NCBI RefSeq assembly: GCF_004123905.1
Contig: NZ_MZXW01000050.1
Coordinates: 186,001 to 250,000 of the forward strand
DNA length: 64,000 bases
Source: Bradyrhizobium betae
GTDB taxonomy: Bacteria; Pseudomonadota; Alphaproteobacteria; Rhizobiales; Xanthobacteraceae
Direction: 5' to 3'
Each line of letters begins with the position of its first letter. The stretch's first letter is position 1. The notes under the pieces were generated by a model. That model saw nothing but the letters and a program-made list of their open reading frames with translations, was not told where the DNA came from and did not search any database. The translations under genes were made by a program, and so were the position numbers. Positions 33,822 to 41,832 of this stretch are shown here, piece after piece.

Positions 33822-34535
33822 TCAGGGAATGTCGGGGTGTGTGTCCGTCAGCGGTATCCAGCCGCCCTCGCCACGCTCGAATAGCGGGCAGCCGTAGACC
33901 GCGCGAACCGGAAGCGGCGCCGTCGCAGCCTGCCAGCGATTGGTCTGCTTCATTGCGACGACCATGCCGGCAATGTCGACGCCGACCTTTCGCAACAGGC
34001 GCACCGCGGCGATCGCGGTCGCGCCGGTCGAGATCGCATCATCGACCAGCACGACCCGGCGGCCCTCGATCAAGGGCATCAGGTTCGGATCCAGCCGCAG
34101 GCTCTTGCCGATCTCAGGGCTGGTGATTGAAGTCACGGGCTCGGACAGCGCGTCGTCGTACCAGAACTTGCGCGAGTAGCCGAGCGGGACATAGCGCGGC
34201 TGCCCGAGCCGCTCGGCGACCAGCGATGCGAAGGCAAGACCAAGGGTCGGCAGGCCAACAATGATCTCGGCATCGAATGCGCGCGCCTGCGTCGCCATAT
34301 GGTCCGCGAGCGCGGCCACCACGAGGTTTGAGGCCTGGTTGGCAATCAGAGACGCCACGGCGCGGCCGCCGTCGGGCAATTGGCGCAGCGGCAGGACGAG
34401 GATACGGCCGCAAGGCAGGGTGACGGGATAGCCGAAGCGATAGGGCGGCGTTGCCGAGAAGCGCACGGGGACGCCCGGCGTCAGCTCCTGCCAATAGCCG
34501 GTGGTCGCCTCGGTATAAGTCTCGCTCGCGCTCAT
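33822..34535 (-). CDS. Phosphoribosyltransferase-family protein
   Basis: The 237-aa product has the PRPP-binding motif RRVVLVDDAISTGATA (about 167-181), which defines type I phosphoribosyltransferases. An aromatic-rich region GYSRKFWYDD in the middle could form the flexible hood. Members salvage purine or pyrimidine bases or act as RNA-binding regulators; the base is not predictable here. It starts 10 bp beyond the stop of the M20 amidohydrolase and is probably co-transcribed with it and the ABC importer. That context could suggest recovery of a nitrogen-containing base or ureide. Confidence 0.75.
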   Translation of the reverse strand: MSASETYTEATTGYWQELTPGVPVRFSATPPYRFGYPVTLPCGRILVLPLRQLPDGGRAVASLIANQASNLVVAALADHMATQARAFDAEIIVGLPTLGLAFASLVAERLGQPRYVPLGYSRKFWYDDALSEPVTSITSPEIGKSLRLDPNLMPLIEGRRVVLVDDAISTGATAIAAVRLLRKVGVDIAGMVVAMKQTNRWQAATAPLPVRAVYGCPLFERGEGGWIPLTDTHPDIP

Positions 34536-34545
34536 GACGCTGGCA

Positions 34546-35778
34546 TCAGCCGCCAAGGATTCGCCGGGAGGCGTCGACGAAGACCTGCGCGCCGGTGACG
34601 ATATCGGCGTCGGCGGTGTTCTCGGTCCAGTGATGGCTGATGCCGCCGATCGACGGCACGAACAGCATGCCCGCGGGCATGATGGTCGCAAGCAACTGCG
34701 CGTCGTGGCCGGCGCCGCTGGGCATACGGATGGATCGTCCGCCGGCGACGACCTTGCCAGCGGCTTCGATCGCGTCCTGAAAGCCGGCGTTCATCATCGC
34801 GGGCGCGCCGGTGCGAATCTTCTCCACGGTAACGGTGCAGGGACCCTTCGCATTGACCTCGTCCGCCATCGTGCGCAGCAACTCCTCCAGCCGCGCGATG
34901 ACGGCCGGGTTGTCGTCGCGGATCTGGAACAGCATTTCGGCGCCACCCGGAATGATGCTGGGCGCGCCCGGATCGAGCGTGATCCGGCCGGTGGTCCAGA
35001 CCGTGCGCGGCCCGCACGCGGCGGGGAAACGTTCGTCGATCGCCACGCAGAATTTCGCTAGCGCGAGGCCGGCGTCCTTCCGCGCAGCCATGCGGGTGGT
35101 ACCGGCGTGATTCTGTTCGCCGACGAAATTGATCTGATATTGCCAGATGCCGACGATCGAGGTCACGACGCCGATCGCGAGCTTGCCGCTTTCGAGCGTG
35201 TCGCCTTGCTCGATATGCGCCTCGAGATATCCGACGTGCCGTCCCGGCTCGGCGGCGATGCGGGCGCGCCCGGAGAGCCCCATGTCAGCGAGCGCATCGC
35301 GCATGGTGCGGCCGCTGGTGCGGTCGCGGGCGGCGTCGATATCGGCCTCGGTTACCTGTCCGACATAAGAGCGGGAGCCGAGGAAATGTCCAAAATGTCC
35401 TTCCTCGTCGCACCAGGCGGCGACTTCGACGGCGCCCTTGAGCGACGTATCGGCATTGAGCACGCGTGCGGCTTCGAGCGCATAGACGACGCCGAGCGGG
35501 CCGTCGAGCCAGCCTGCATAGTTCTGGCTCTCCAGATGCGAGCCTGCCAAGAGCTTCGGCCCGGACTTCGTGCTCGTCCCGAACACATTGCCGATGCCGT
35601 CGATCGCGGCCGCAAGGCCCGCCTCGGGCAGCTTCTGCACCAGCCAGTCCAGCGACTGCCTGTGCGGCTCGGAGAAGGTCGGCTTGTGCACGCCGGTCTT
35701 GTAGGCGCCGATGGCGCGGAGCGCGTTGAGGTCGGCAAGAACCCGCTCGCCGTTGGCGTGGGACTTAGAGTCAGGCAT
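34546..35778 (-). CDS. M20-family amidohydrolase (N-carbamoyl amino acid/allantoate hydrolase type)
   Basis: The 410-aa protein has the metal-site blocks of the hydantoinase/carbamoylase group: GSHLESQNYAGWLDGPLGV (first His and bridging Asp), CDEEGHFG (Glu pair), EAHIEQGDTLE and the late GAGHDAQ / ISHHWTEN segments. Enzymes of this group hydrolyse N-carbamoyl amino acids, ureidoglycolate or allantoate with two divalent metals. The ATG at 35776-35778 overlaps the ATPase gene stop by 8 bp and has GAAGG before it; a TTG further up is less likely. It sits in the same transcription unit as the ABC importer and perhaps hutC-hutF. Confidence 0.82.
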   Translation of the reverse strand: MPDSKSHANGERVLADLNALRAIGAYKTGVHKPTFSEPHRQSLDWLVQKLPEAGLAAAIDGIGNVFGTSTKSGPKLLAGSHLESQNYAGWLDGPLGVVYALEAARVLNADTSLKGAVEVAAWCDEEGHFGHFLGSRSYVGQVTEADIDAARDRTSGRTMRDALADMGLSGRARIAAEPGRHVGYLEAHIEQGDTLESGKLAIGVVTSIVGIWQYQINFVGEQNHAGTTRMAARKDAGLALAKFCVAIDERFPAACGPRTVWTTGRITLDPGAPSIIPGGAEMLFQIRDDNPAVIARLEELLRTMADEVNAKGPCTVTVEKIRTGAPAMMNAGFQDAIEAAGKVVAGGRSIRMPSGAGHDAQLLATIMPAGMLFVPSIGGISHHWTENTADADIVTGAQVFVDASRRILGG

Positions 35779-36556
35779 GTTCAGCAACCTTCAGCGCCTC
35801 GGTGCGGATCTCCTCGACCAGCCGTTCCTTGAGCTGGACGAATTCGGGCGTCGTCTTGATCTTGTAGGAGCGCGGATGCGGTAGGTCTATGGCAATCTCG
35901 GCCTTGATGCGGCCGGGGCGTGCGCTCATGACGATGACGCGGCTGCCGAGGAAGATCGCCTCCTCGATGTCGTGGGTCACGAACAGCACGGTCTTCTGGT
36001 CGCGCTCCCAGATGCCCAGCAGCATCTCCTGCATCAGGGCGCGGGTCTGGTTGTCGAGCGCGCCGAACGGCTCGTCGAGCAGCAGGATCTTTGGGTCGTT
36101 GGCGAGCGCGCGAGCGATCGCGGTACGCTGCTGCATGCCGCCGGAGAGCTGCTTTGGCCAGTGGTTCTCGAAGCCGGACAGGCCGACCTGGCGGATGAAG
36201 GCATCGGCAATCTTGTGGCGCTCCGCCTCGGTCACGCCGCGCTCGCGCAGACCGAAGGCGATGTTCTCGCGCACGGTCAGCCAGGGGAATAGCGTGTAGG
36301 ACTGGAACACCATGCCGCGATCGGCGCCCGGACCGGTGACGTCACGTCCGTCGAGCGTGACGCGTCCGCCGGTCGGGCGATCGAGGCCGGCGACGATGCG
36401 CAGCAGCGTGGACTTGCCGCAGCCTGAGGGCCCAAGGATCGTGACGAAGTCGTTGTTGCCGATGGTGAGATCGGTCGGCTCCAGTGCTCTCGTCGGCGCA
36501 TTGCCGTGGCGCGCGGGGAAGGTGCGCGAGACCTGCTCGATCTTCAGCGTGGTCAT
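35771..36556 (-). CDS. ABC transporter ATPase, nitrate/sulfonate/taurine type
   Basis: The 261-aa product shows Walker A GPSGCGKST, signature LSGGMQQR, Walker B ILLLDEPFGALD and the switch histidine in VTHDIEEA. The pattern EPFGALDNQTRALMQEMLLGIW is typical of SsuB/TauB/NrtD-type ATPases. The start ATG (36554-36556) overlaps the permease stop by ATGA, so the three importer genes are translationally coupled. Confidence 0.88.
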   Translation of the reverse strand: MTTLKIEQVSRTFPARHGNAPTRALEPTDLTIGNNDFVTILGPSGCGKSTLLRIVAGLDRPTGGRVTLDGRDVTGPGADRGMVFQSYTLFPWLTVRENIAFGLRERGVTEAERHKIADAFIRQVGLSGFENHWPKQLSGGMQQRTAIARALANDPKILLLDEPFGALDNQTRALMQEMLLGIWERDQKTVLFVTHDIEEAIFLGSRVIVMSARPGRIKAEIAIDLPHPRSYKIKTTPEFVQLKERLVEEIRTEALKVAEHA

Positions 36557-37326
36557 GCCAGCCTCCACGGAAACAGCCAGGCGTTGAACGCCTTGAACAT
36601 GAAGTCCGAGAGGAGGCCAATCAATCCGATTACGATGATGCCGAAGATGATCTGACCGGTATTGAGCAGCGCCTGGCTGTCGGTGATCATGTGGCCGATG
36701 CCGGAGGACGAGCCGATCAACTCGGCGACGATGACATAGGTCCAGGCCCAGCCCAGCACCAACCGCAGGATCTCGGCGATCTCGGGCGCAGAGGAGGGCA
36801 GCAGCACGCGGCGGATGACGCCGCGGTCGCTGGCGCCCAGCGTGTAAGCCGCCTCGACCAGATCACGTCGCGTCGTGCCGACGGTCACGGCGATCATCAG
36901 GATGATCTGAAACACCGAGCCGATGAAGATGACGAGCAGCTTTTGCAGTTCGCCAATGCCAGCCCACAGGATCAGCAGCGGGATGAAAGCGGAAGCGGGC
37001 AGATAGCGCGCAAAGGAGACGAACGGTTCGAGGAACGCCTCGACCGGTTTGTAGGCGCCCATCAGCACGCCGAGCGGCACTGCGATGAGTGCGGCCAGCG
37101 CAAATCCGCCGACGACGCGCCAGATCGTCATGCCGATGTCGTATGCAAACCCCTGCTTCGCCAGCAGGTCATAACCTTCCAGCACCATGGTCAGCGGGTT
37201 GGCGAGGAACACTTTCGACACATGGCCGCCGAAGGTTGCCCACGACCAGAGGGCAACGAACACCACGAAGAACGCAAGGCCATAGGCCACGCGCTGTCTC
37301 GATGTCACGGGATCCAGGGGACGCAT
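36553..37326 (-). CDS. ABC transporter permease, nitrate/sulfonate/taurine type
   Basis: The 257-aa protein has about six membrane spans and the BPD-type EAA loop (EAAYTLGASDRGVIRRVLLPSSAPEI) that contacts the ATPase. Homology is to SsuC/TauC permeases. The start is the ATG at 37324-37326. It follows the binding-protein gene by 71 bp and precedes the ATPase with a 4-bp overlap. Confidence 0.88.
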   Translation of the reverse strand: MRPLDPVTSRQRVAYGLAFFVVFVALWSWATFGGHVSKVFLANPLTMVLEGYDLLAKQGFAYDIGMTIWRVVGGFALAALIAVPLGVLMGAYKPVEAFLEPFVSFARYLPASAFIPLLILWAGIGELQKLLVIFIGSVFQIILMIAVTVGTTRRDLVEAAYTLGASDRGVIRRVLLPSSAPEIAEILRLVLGWAWTYVIVAELIGSSSGIGHMITDSQALLNTGQIIFGIIVIGLIGLLSDFMFKAFNAWLFPWRLA

Positions 37327-37397
37327 CAAACTGTCTATCCAAATGGTCGATCAGGCGCCGGTCCCGCCTTGCGGCAGGACCGGCAGCTCGTCGAGGC

Positions 37398-38342
37398 TTA
37401 CTTGATGAAGCTGGCGTCGTAGAGGTCCTCGACCTTCGGCGCAGCCTTGATGATGCCGATCTCGAGCAGGAGCTCGGCGGCATCCTTGTTGAAGGTCAGG
37501 AAATCACCGGCGAAGAACTTCTGGTTCGCGGCCTTGTCCTGCCAGCGCAGATATTTTGCCGAGTTGCCGAACGCCTCGCCGGTCTGCTTCACGTCCGCGC
37601 CCATGATCTCATAGGCCTTGGCCTGGTCCTTGGCGATCATCTCGAGCGCTTCGAAATAACTATTGGCGAGCGCCTGCGCCGCCTTCGGGTTCTCGGCGAG
37701 GAACTTTGGCGTGCAGCCAAACGTGTCCATCACGATCGGATAGTCCAGCGTGGTCGCGATGATCTTGCCCTTGTCGGGCGCGGCGCGCACAGTCGACAGA
37801 TACGGCTCATAGGTCATCGCGGCGTCGTTCTGGCCGGAGACGAAGGCTTGCGCGGCGGCCGCCGGCTCGAGGTTCACGACGGTCACGTCCTTCGTGGTGA
37901 GGCCGTTCTTCTTGAGCATCCAGGCCAGCGCGAAATAGGGTGAGGTGCCGGGCGCGGAAGCCGCAACCGTCTTGCCCTTCAGATCCTTGATCGCGGCGAC
38001 GTCGTTGCGTACGGCCATGCCGTCGGCGCCAAAGCTCTTGTCGAGCTGGAAGATCTGCTTGGTGGCGACGCCGTTGGCGTTCCAGGAGATCCAGGTCTCG
38101 ACCGTGGTGGCCGCGCACTGGATGTCGCCGGAGGCGATTGCGAGGTGGCGGTCCTTCTGCGGGATCTTCTTGATGGTGACGTCGAGACCGTTCGTCTTGA
38201 AGATGCCTGCCTCCTTCGCCAGCGTCAGCGGCGCGAAGCCGGTCCATCCGGAGATGCCGATTCCGATCTTGACGTCGTCGGCGAGCGCGGGAGTGGAAAT
38301 CGCGAGAGCAATGATTGTCGCAAAAACTTTCGATTTACGCAT
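37398..38342 (-). CDS. ABC transporter substrate-binding protein, NMT1/ThiY-like
   Basis: The 314-aa protein has a Sec signal (MRKSKVFATIIALAISTPALA) and the NMT1/SsuA fold: GISGWTGFAPLTLAKEAGIFKTNGLDV, KIPQKDRHLAIASGDIQ, KGKTVAASAPGTSPYFALAWML and AFVSGQNDAAMTYEPYL. Relatives bind nitrate, taurine, sulfonates, pyrimidine precursors or hydantoin derivatives. The M20 hydrolase downstream hints at a carbamoyl- or ureido-compound; that is inference. AGAGGA precedes the ATG at 38340-38342. It lies 106 bp beyond hutC on the same strand, so it could be read from the hut promoter or its own. Confidence 0.85.
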   Translation of the reverse strand: MRKSKVFATIIALAISTPALADDVKIGIGISGWTGFAPLTLAKEAGIFKTNGLDVTIKKIPQKDRHLAIASGDIQCAATTVETWISWNANGVATKQIFQLDKSFGADGMAVRNDVAAIKDLKGKTVAASAPGTSPYFALAWMLKKNGLTTKDVTVVNLEPAAAAQAFVSGQNDAAMTYEPYLSTVRAAPDKGKIIATTLDYPIVMDTFGCTPKFLAENPKAAQALANSYFEALEMIAKDQAKAYEIMGADVKQTGEAFGNSAKYLRWQDKAANQKFFAGDFLTFNKDAAELLLEIGIIKAAPKVEDLYDASFIK

Positions 38343-38448
38343 GATTGTCGTCCTCTTGCCGATCGATGGATTGACGTCTTGTTGATCCCTGTTGGTCCAG
38401 CCGGACCGTTGCCCGAAGCGTTGCACGAATTGTGCCGACATTGCTCTC

Positions 38449-39177
38449 TCAGCCTCCCTTGAATCGGGCCACAAGGCGGTGAGAGTCACCGGGATAAAGC
38501 AGGCGCACCGCGGTGATCGTGCGCGCGCCGCGCCACGTGTAGCGGTCGATGACGAGGCAAGGTGCGCCGACGGCGATGTCGAGCGCTTCCGCCGCGCGAT
38601 CGTCCGCAACGGTGGCGCTGATCGTATGCTCGGCCTCTGTCCATGGGACATGGTGAAGCAGCCACGAGCCGGGCGGCTCGCGCGAAAAATCGGCTGTCGC
38701 CGCATCGGGCACGGAGGACAGATCGATCAACCTGTCCTCAACCGCGAAGGGCACGTTGTCGGCACTGTGGCGGCAGGTGATCGCGACCACCTTGCCGGCT
38801 TTCTTCACCCCGAGACGATCGCGGTCGGCAGCGGTCGCCGTGCGTAGCTTGCGATGGATCAGCTCGTAGCCGTAAGCGCGGCCGAGCGCGGTGATCTCGG
38901 CGCGCATGTCGGCGATCTTGAGCACGGCCGAGTGATGCTGCGGCCGGCGCACGAAGGAGCCGGCGCGGCGCCGCCGCTCGATCAAATCGGCCTGCGCCAG
39001 TTCCGAGAGCGCCTTGTTCACGGTCATGCGCGAGCAGCGGTAGCGCGCGACCAGTTCGTGCTCGAACGGAATGCGGTGGCCGGGCGGCCATTCGCCGGTC
39101 AGGATGCGCTTCTCGATATCGGCCCGGATGCGCTTGTAGAGCGTCGGCTGGTCGGCCGCCTCGGTGGCGAGGCTCAT
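38449..39177 (-). CDS. hutC: Histidine-utilisation repressor HutC (GntR family)
   Basis: The 242-aa protein has an N-terminal GntR winged helix (IRADIEKRILTGEWPPGHRIPFEHELVARYRCSRMTVNKALSELAQADLIERRRRAGSFVR) and a C-terminal UTRA ligand domain with HHVPWTEAEHTISATVAD. HutC represses hut genes until urocanate binds. The start overlaps the hutF stop by ATGA. The likely operator is the 20-bp palindrome at 40567-40586 between hutF and hutI, so HutC should control both arms of the locus and itself. Confidence 0.93.
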   Translation of the reverse strand: MSLATEAADQPTLYKRIRADIEKRILTGEWPPGHRIPFEHELVARYRCSRMTVNKALSELAQADLIERRRRAGSFVRRPQHHSAVLKIADMRAEITALGRAYGYELIHRKLRTATAADRDRLGVKKAGKVVAITCRHSADNVPFAVEDRLIDLSSVPDAATADFSREPPGSWLLHHVPWTEAEHTISATVADDRAAEALDIAVGAPCLVIDRYTWRGARTITAVRLLYPGDSHRLVARFKGG

Positions 39178-40532
39178 GCAACGAGCCTCCGTACCGCCGC
39201 ATTGAAGCGTTCGCGCGCGGACTGGCGCAGCCGATGCCGCCCGCCTTCGACCACCTTGTCGCCGCCGGCCCAGACACAGTCGATCGCGCCGCTGCCTGCC
39301 GCAAAGATCCAGCCGTCGACGAGTGCGTCGTGCCTGCGTCCTGCCAGAGAAGGATGCGCGGCGTCGAGCGTGACGATATCGGCACGTGCGCCGGACATGA
39401 GACCGACGGTCGCTTGCGCCAGTGCCTGCGCGCCGCCGGCAAGCGCATTGTCGAACAGCGTGCGGCCGGTCGACGTACCGGCGCTGCCTGAGAGGACGTT
39501 GCGCTGACGATGCTTGAGACGCTGCCCGTATTCGAGCAGACGTAGCTCGTCAGCGACGCCGACCAGCACGTTGGAATCTGTGCCAATACCGAACCGGCCG
39601 CCGGCATCGAGGAATTCACGGGCCGGAAACATGCCGTCGCCGAGACTGGCTTCAGTGATGGGGCAGAGACCTGCCACCGCGCCCGTCCTTGCGAAAGCGG
39701 TGACCTCCTCGCTCGTGGTGTGGGTGGCGTGGATGAGGCACCAGCGTTGATCGAGCGGCGCGTGCTCCAGCAGCCATTGCACCGGCCGTTGGTGCGACCA
39801 GGCCAGGCAATCCTCGACCTCCTTCACTTGCTCGGCGGCGTGAATGTGCACCGGACCGCCATCCGCCAGCGGAATGATGGCCGCGAGCTCGTCCGGCGTG
39901 ACGGCGCGCAAGCTGTGCGGCGAGATGCCAATATTCGCGCCCGGCAGCTTGCCGATGGCCTTGCGCGACGCAGCCATCAATGCCGCGAATTGATCGACCG
40001 AGCAGATGAAACGGCGCTGGCCGTCATGCGGCGCGGCGCCTCCAAAGGAGCCGTGCGCATAAAAACTCGGCAATAGCGTAAGGCCAATGCCCGACGCTTC
40101 GGCAGCCTGCGCAATGTGCGCGGCCATCTCGGCGATGTCAGCGTAGGGTGAACCGTCGCGATCATGATGAAGGTAGTGGAACTCGCCGACGCGGGTAAAA
40201 CCCTGCTCCAGCATCTCGACATAAAGCAACGTCGCGACGGCGGCGACGTCGTCGGGTGTCATGGCCAGCGCGAAGCGATACATCGTCTCGCGCCAGGTCC
40301 AGAAGGTGTCGGTGCTGTCGCCGCGCATCTCGGCCAGCCCCGCCATGCCGCGCTGGAAGGCGTGGCTGTGCAGGCTCGCAAGCCCCGGAAGCGCGATCGT
40401 GTGACGCTCGTCGCCCGCAGCCGGCGCCACACCCGGCGTCACCTCCGCGATCGCGCCGGCGGCGAGCACCACCTGCACGTCATTGGCCCAGCCCGAGGGC
40501 AGGAGCGCGGAAGCGAAATGCAGTCGTGTCAT
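39174..40532 (-). CDS. hutF: Formimidoylglutamate deiminase
   Basis: The 452-aa amidohydrolase-superfamily protein converts N-formimidoyl-L-glutamate to N-formyl-L-glutamate and ammonia, the first step of the two-step branch of histidine degradation. The metal-binding start LASLHSHAFQRGMAGLAE, the later VHIHAAEQVKEVEDC and WCLIHATHT, and GIGTDSN near the C-terminus are the family's zinc and catalytic blocks. The ATG at 40530-40532 has GGAAAC before it. It heads the minus arm hutF-hutC. The next enzyme, N-formylglutamate deformylase (HutG), is not seen in this window. Confidence 0.92.
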   Translation of the reverse strand: MTRLHFASALLPSGWANDVQVVLAAGAIAEVTPGVAPAAGDERHTIALPGLASLHSHAFQRGMAGLAEMRGDSTDTFWTWRETMYRFALAMTPDDVAAVATLLYVEMLEQGFTRVGEFHYLHHDRDGSPYADIAEMAAHIAQAAEASGIGLTLLPSFYAHGSFGGAAPHDGQRRFICSVDQFAALMAASRKAIGKLPGANIGISPHSLRAVTPDELAAIIPLADGGPVHIHAAEQVKEVEDCLAWSHQRPVQWLLEHAPLDQRWCLIHATHTTSEEVTAFARTGAVAGLCPITEASLGDGMFPAREFLDAGGRFGIGTDSNVLVGVADELRLLEYGQRLKHRQRNVLSGSAGTSTGRTLFDNALAGGAQALAQATVGLMSGARADIVTLDAAHPSLAGRRHDALVDGWIFAAGSGAIDCVWAGGDKVVEGGRHRLRQSARERFNAAVRRLVA

Positions 40533-40566
40533 GTTTCCATGCCGGCTGGACAGAACCACGCCACGA

Positions 40567-40586
40567 TTATATGTCTAGACATATAA
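40567..40586. promoter_or_regulatory. Perfect 20-bp palindrome, probable HutC operator
   Basis: The half-site TTATATGTCT (40567-40576) is followed directly by its exact reverse complement AGACATATAA (40577-40586). It sits midway in the 73-bp divergent gap between hutF and hutI, where it can cover both promoters. Known HutC sites contain TGT...ACA palindromes with an AT-rich arm, which this fits. Confidence 0.8.
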
Positions 40587-40605
40587 GTCAAGCATCCCAC
40601 GGCGA

Positions 40606-41832
40606 ATGGATACCCGCATGGCAGAGCGCTTCGACCGGATCTGGCATAATGCCCACCTCGCCACGATGCGGGCTGATCGCCCCGATCTCGGCGAGATCGA
40701 GCGCGGCCTGATCGCTGCGCGTGGCGGCCACATCGTCTATGCGGGTGCGGAGGCGGATTTTCCTGTTGATGCGGACGCGATCAAACGGATCGATTGCGAG
40801 GGGCGCTGGATCACGCCGGGCCTCGTCGACTGTCACACGCATCTCGTCTATGGCGGCAACCGGGCGCATGAATTTGAGCTGCGCCTGAAGGGCGCGAGCT
40901 ACGAGGAGATCGCGCGCGCCGGCGGCGGAATCGTCTCGACGGTGGCAGCGACGCGCAAGGCCAGCGAGGCCGAGCTCGTCGCAGGCGCGCTGCCGCGGCT
41001 CGATGCGTTGATCGGCGAGGGCGCCACCACGGTCGAGATCAAATCCGGCTATGGCCTCGATACCGAGACCGAGATGCGGCAGCTCTCGGCTGCGCGCAGC
41101 CTCGGCCGCCAGCGGCCAATTGCGATCCGCACGTCCTTCCTCGGCGCGCATGCGTTGCCGGTGGAAGCGGACGGCGACAAGGATCGCTACATCGATCTCG
41201 TGTGCAAGGAGATGCTGCCCGCCGTTGCAAAGGCCGGTCTTGCCGATGCTGTCGATGCTTTCATGGAGGGCATTGCGTTCTCGGCTGAGCAGACGACGCG
41301 GGTGTTCGAGACGGCGAAGGGGCTCGGGCTGCCCGTCAAGCTGCACGCCGACCAGCTGTCGAATCTCGGCGGCGCCGCGCTCGCCGCGAAACTCTCCGCG
41401 CTCTCGGCGGATCATTTGGAACATACCGACGAGGCCGGCGCCGCCGCGATGGCCAAGGCCGGAACGGTGGCCGTGCTATTGCCCGGCGCCTTCTACTTCA
41501 TCCGCGAGACGCAGAAGCCGCCGGTCGAGGCGTTCCGCAAGCACGGCGTTCCCATGGCGCTGGCGACCGACTGCAATCCCGGCAGCTCGCCGCTGACGTC
41601 GCTTCTGCTCACGATGAACATGGGCGCGACGCTGTTCCGGATGAATGTGGCCGAATGCCTTGCAGGGATCACCCGCGAAGGCGCACGGGCGCTTGGTGTG
41701 TTGGATGAGACCGGCACGCTGGAGGCGGGAAAATGGTGCGATCTCGCGATCTGGGACATCGAGCGTCCCGCCGAGCTCGTCTACCGCATCGGCTTCAATC
41801 CGCTGTATCGGCGGGTGTGGAGGGGGCAGTGA
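40606..41832 (+). CDS. hutI: Imidazolonepropionase
   Basis: The 408-aa protein opens the imidazolone ring to give N-formimidoyl-L-glutamate, the third step of histidine degradation. The metal site begins VDCHTHLVYGGNRAHEFELRLKGASYEEIARAGGGI, a family signature; HADQLSN and ATDCNPGSSP are the other metal and substrate blocks. The first ATG (40606) is listed; an ATG at 40618 (MAERFDRIWHN) fits family starts equally well. Its TGA overlaps the GTG start of hutH. Confidence 0.92.
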   Translation: MDTRMAERFDRIWHNAHLATMRADRPDLGEIERGLIAARGGHIVYAGAEADFPVDADAIKRIDCEGRWITPGLVDCHTHLVYGGNRAHEFELRLKGASYEEIARAGGGIVSTVAATRKASEAELVAGALPRLDALIGEGATTVEIKSGYGLDTETEMRQLSAARSLGRQRPIAIRTSFLGAHALPVEADGDKDRYIDLVCKEMLPAVAKAGLADAVDAFMEGIAFSAEQTTRVFETAKGLGLPVKLHADQLSNLGGAALAAKLSALSADHLEHTDEAGAAAMAKAGTVAVLLPGAFYFIRETQKPPVEAFRKHGVPMALATDCNPGSSPLTSLLLTMNMGATLFRMNVAECLAGITREGARALGVLDETGTLEAGKWCDLAIWDIERPAELVYRIGFNPLYRRVWRGQ

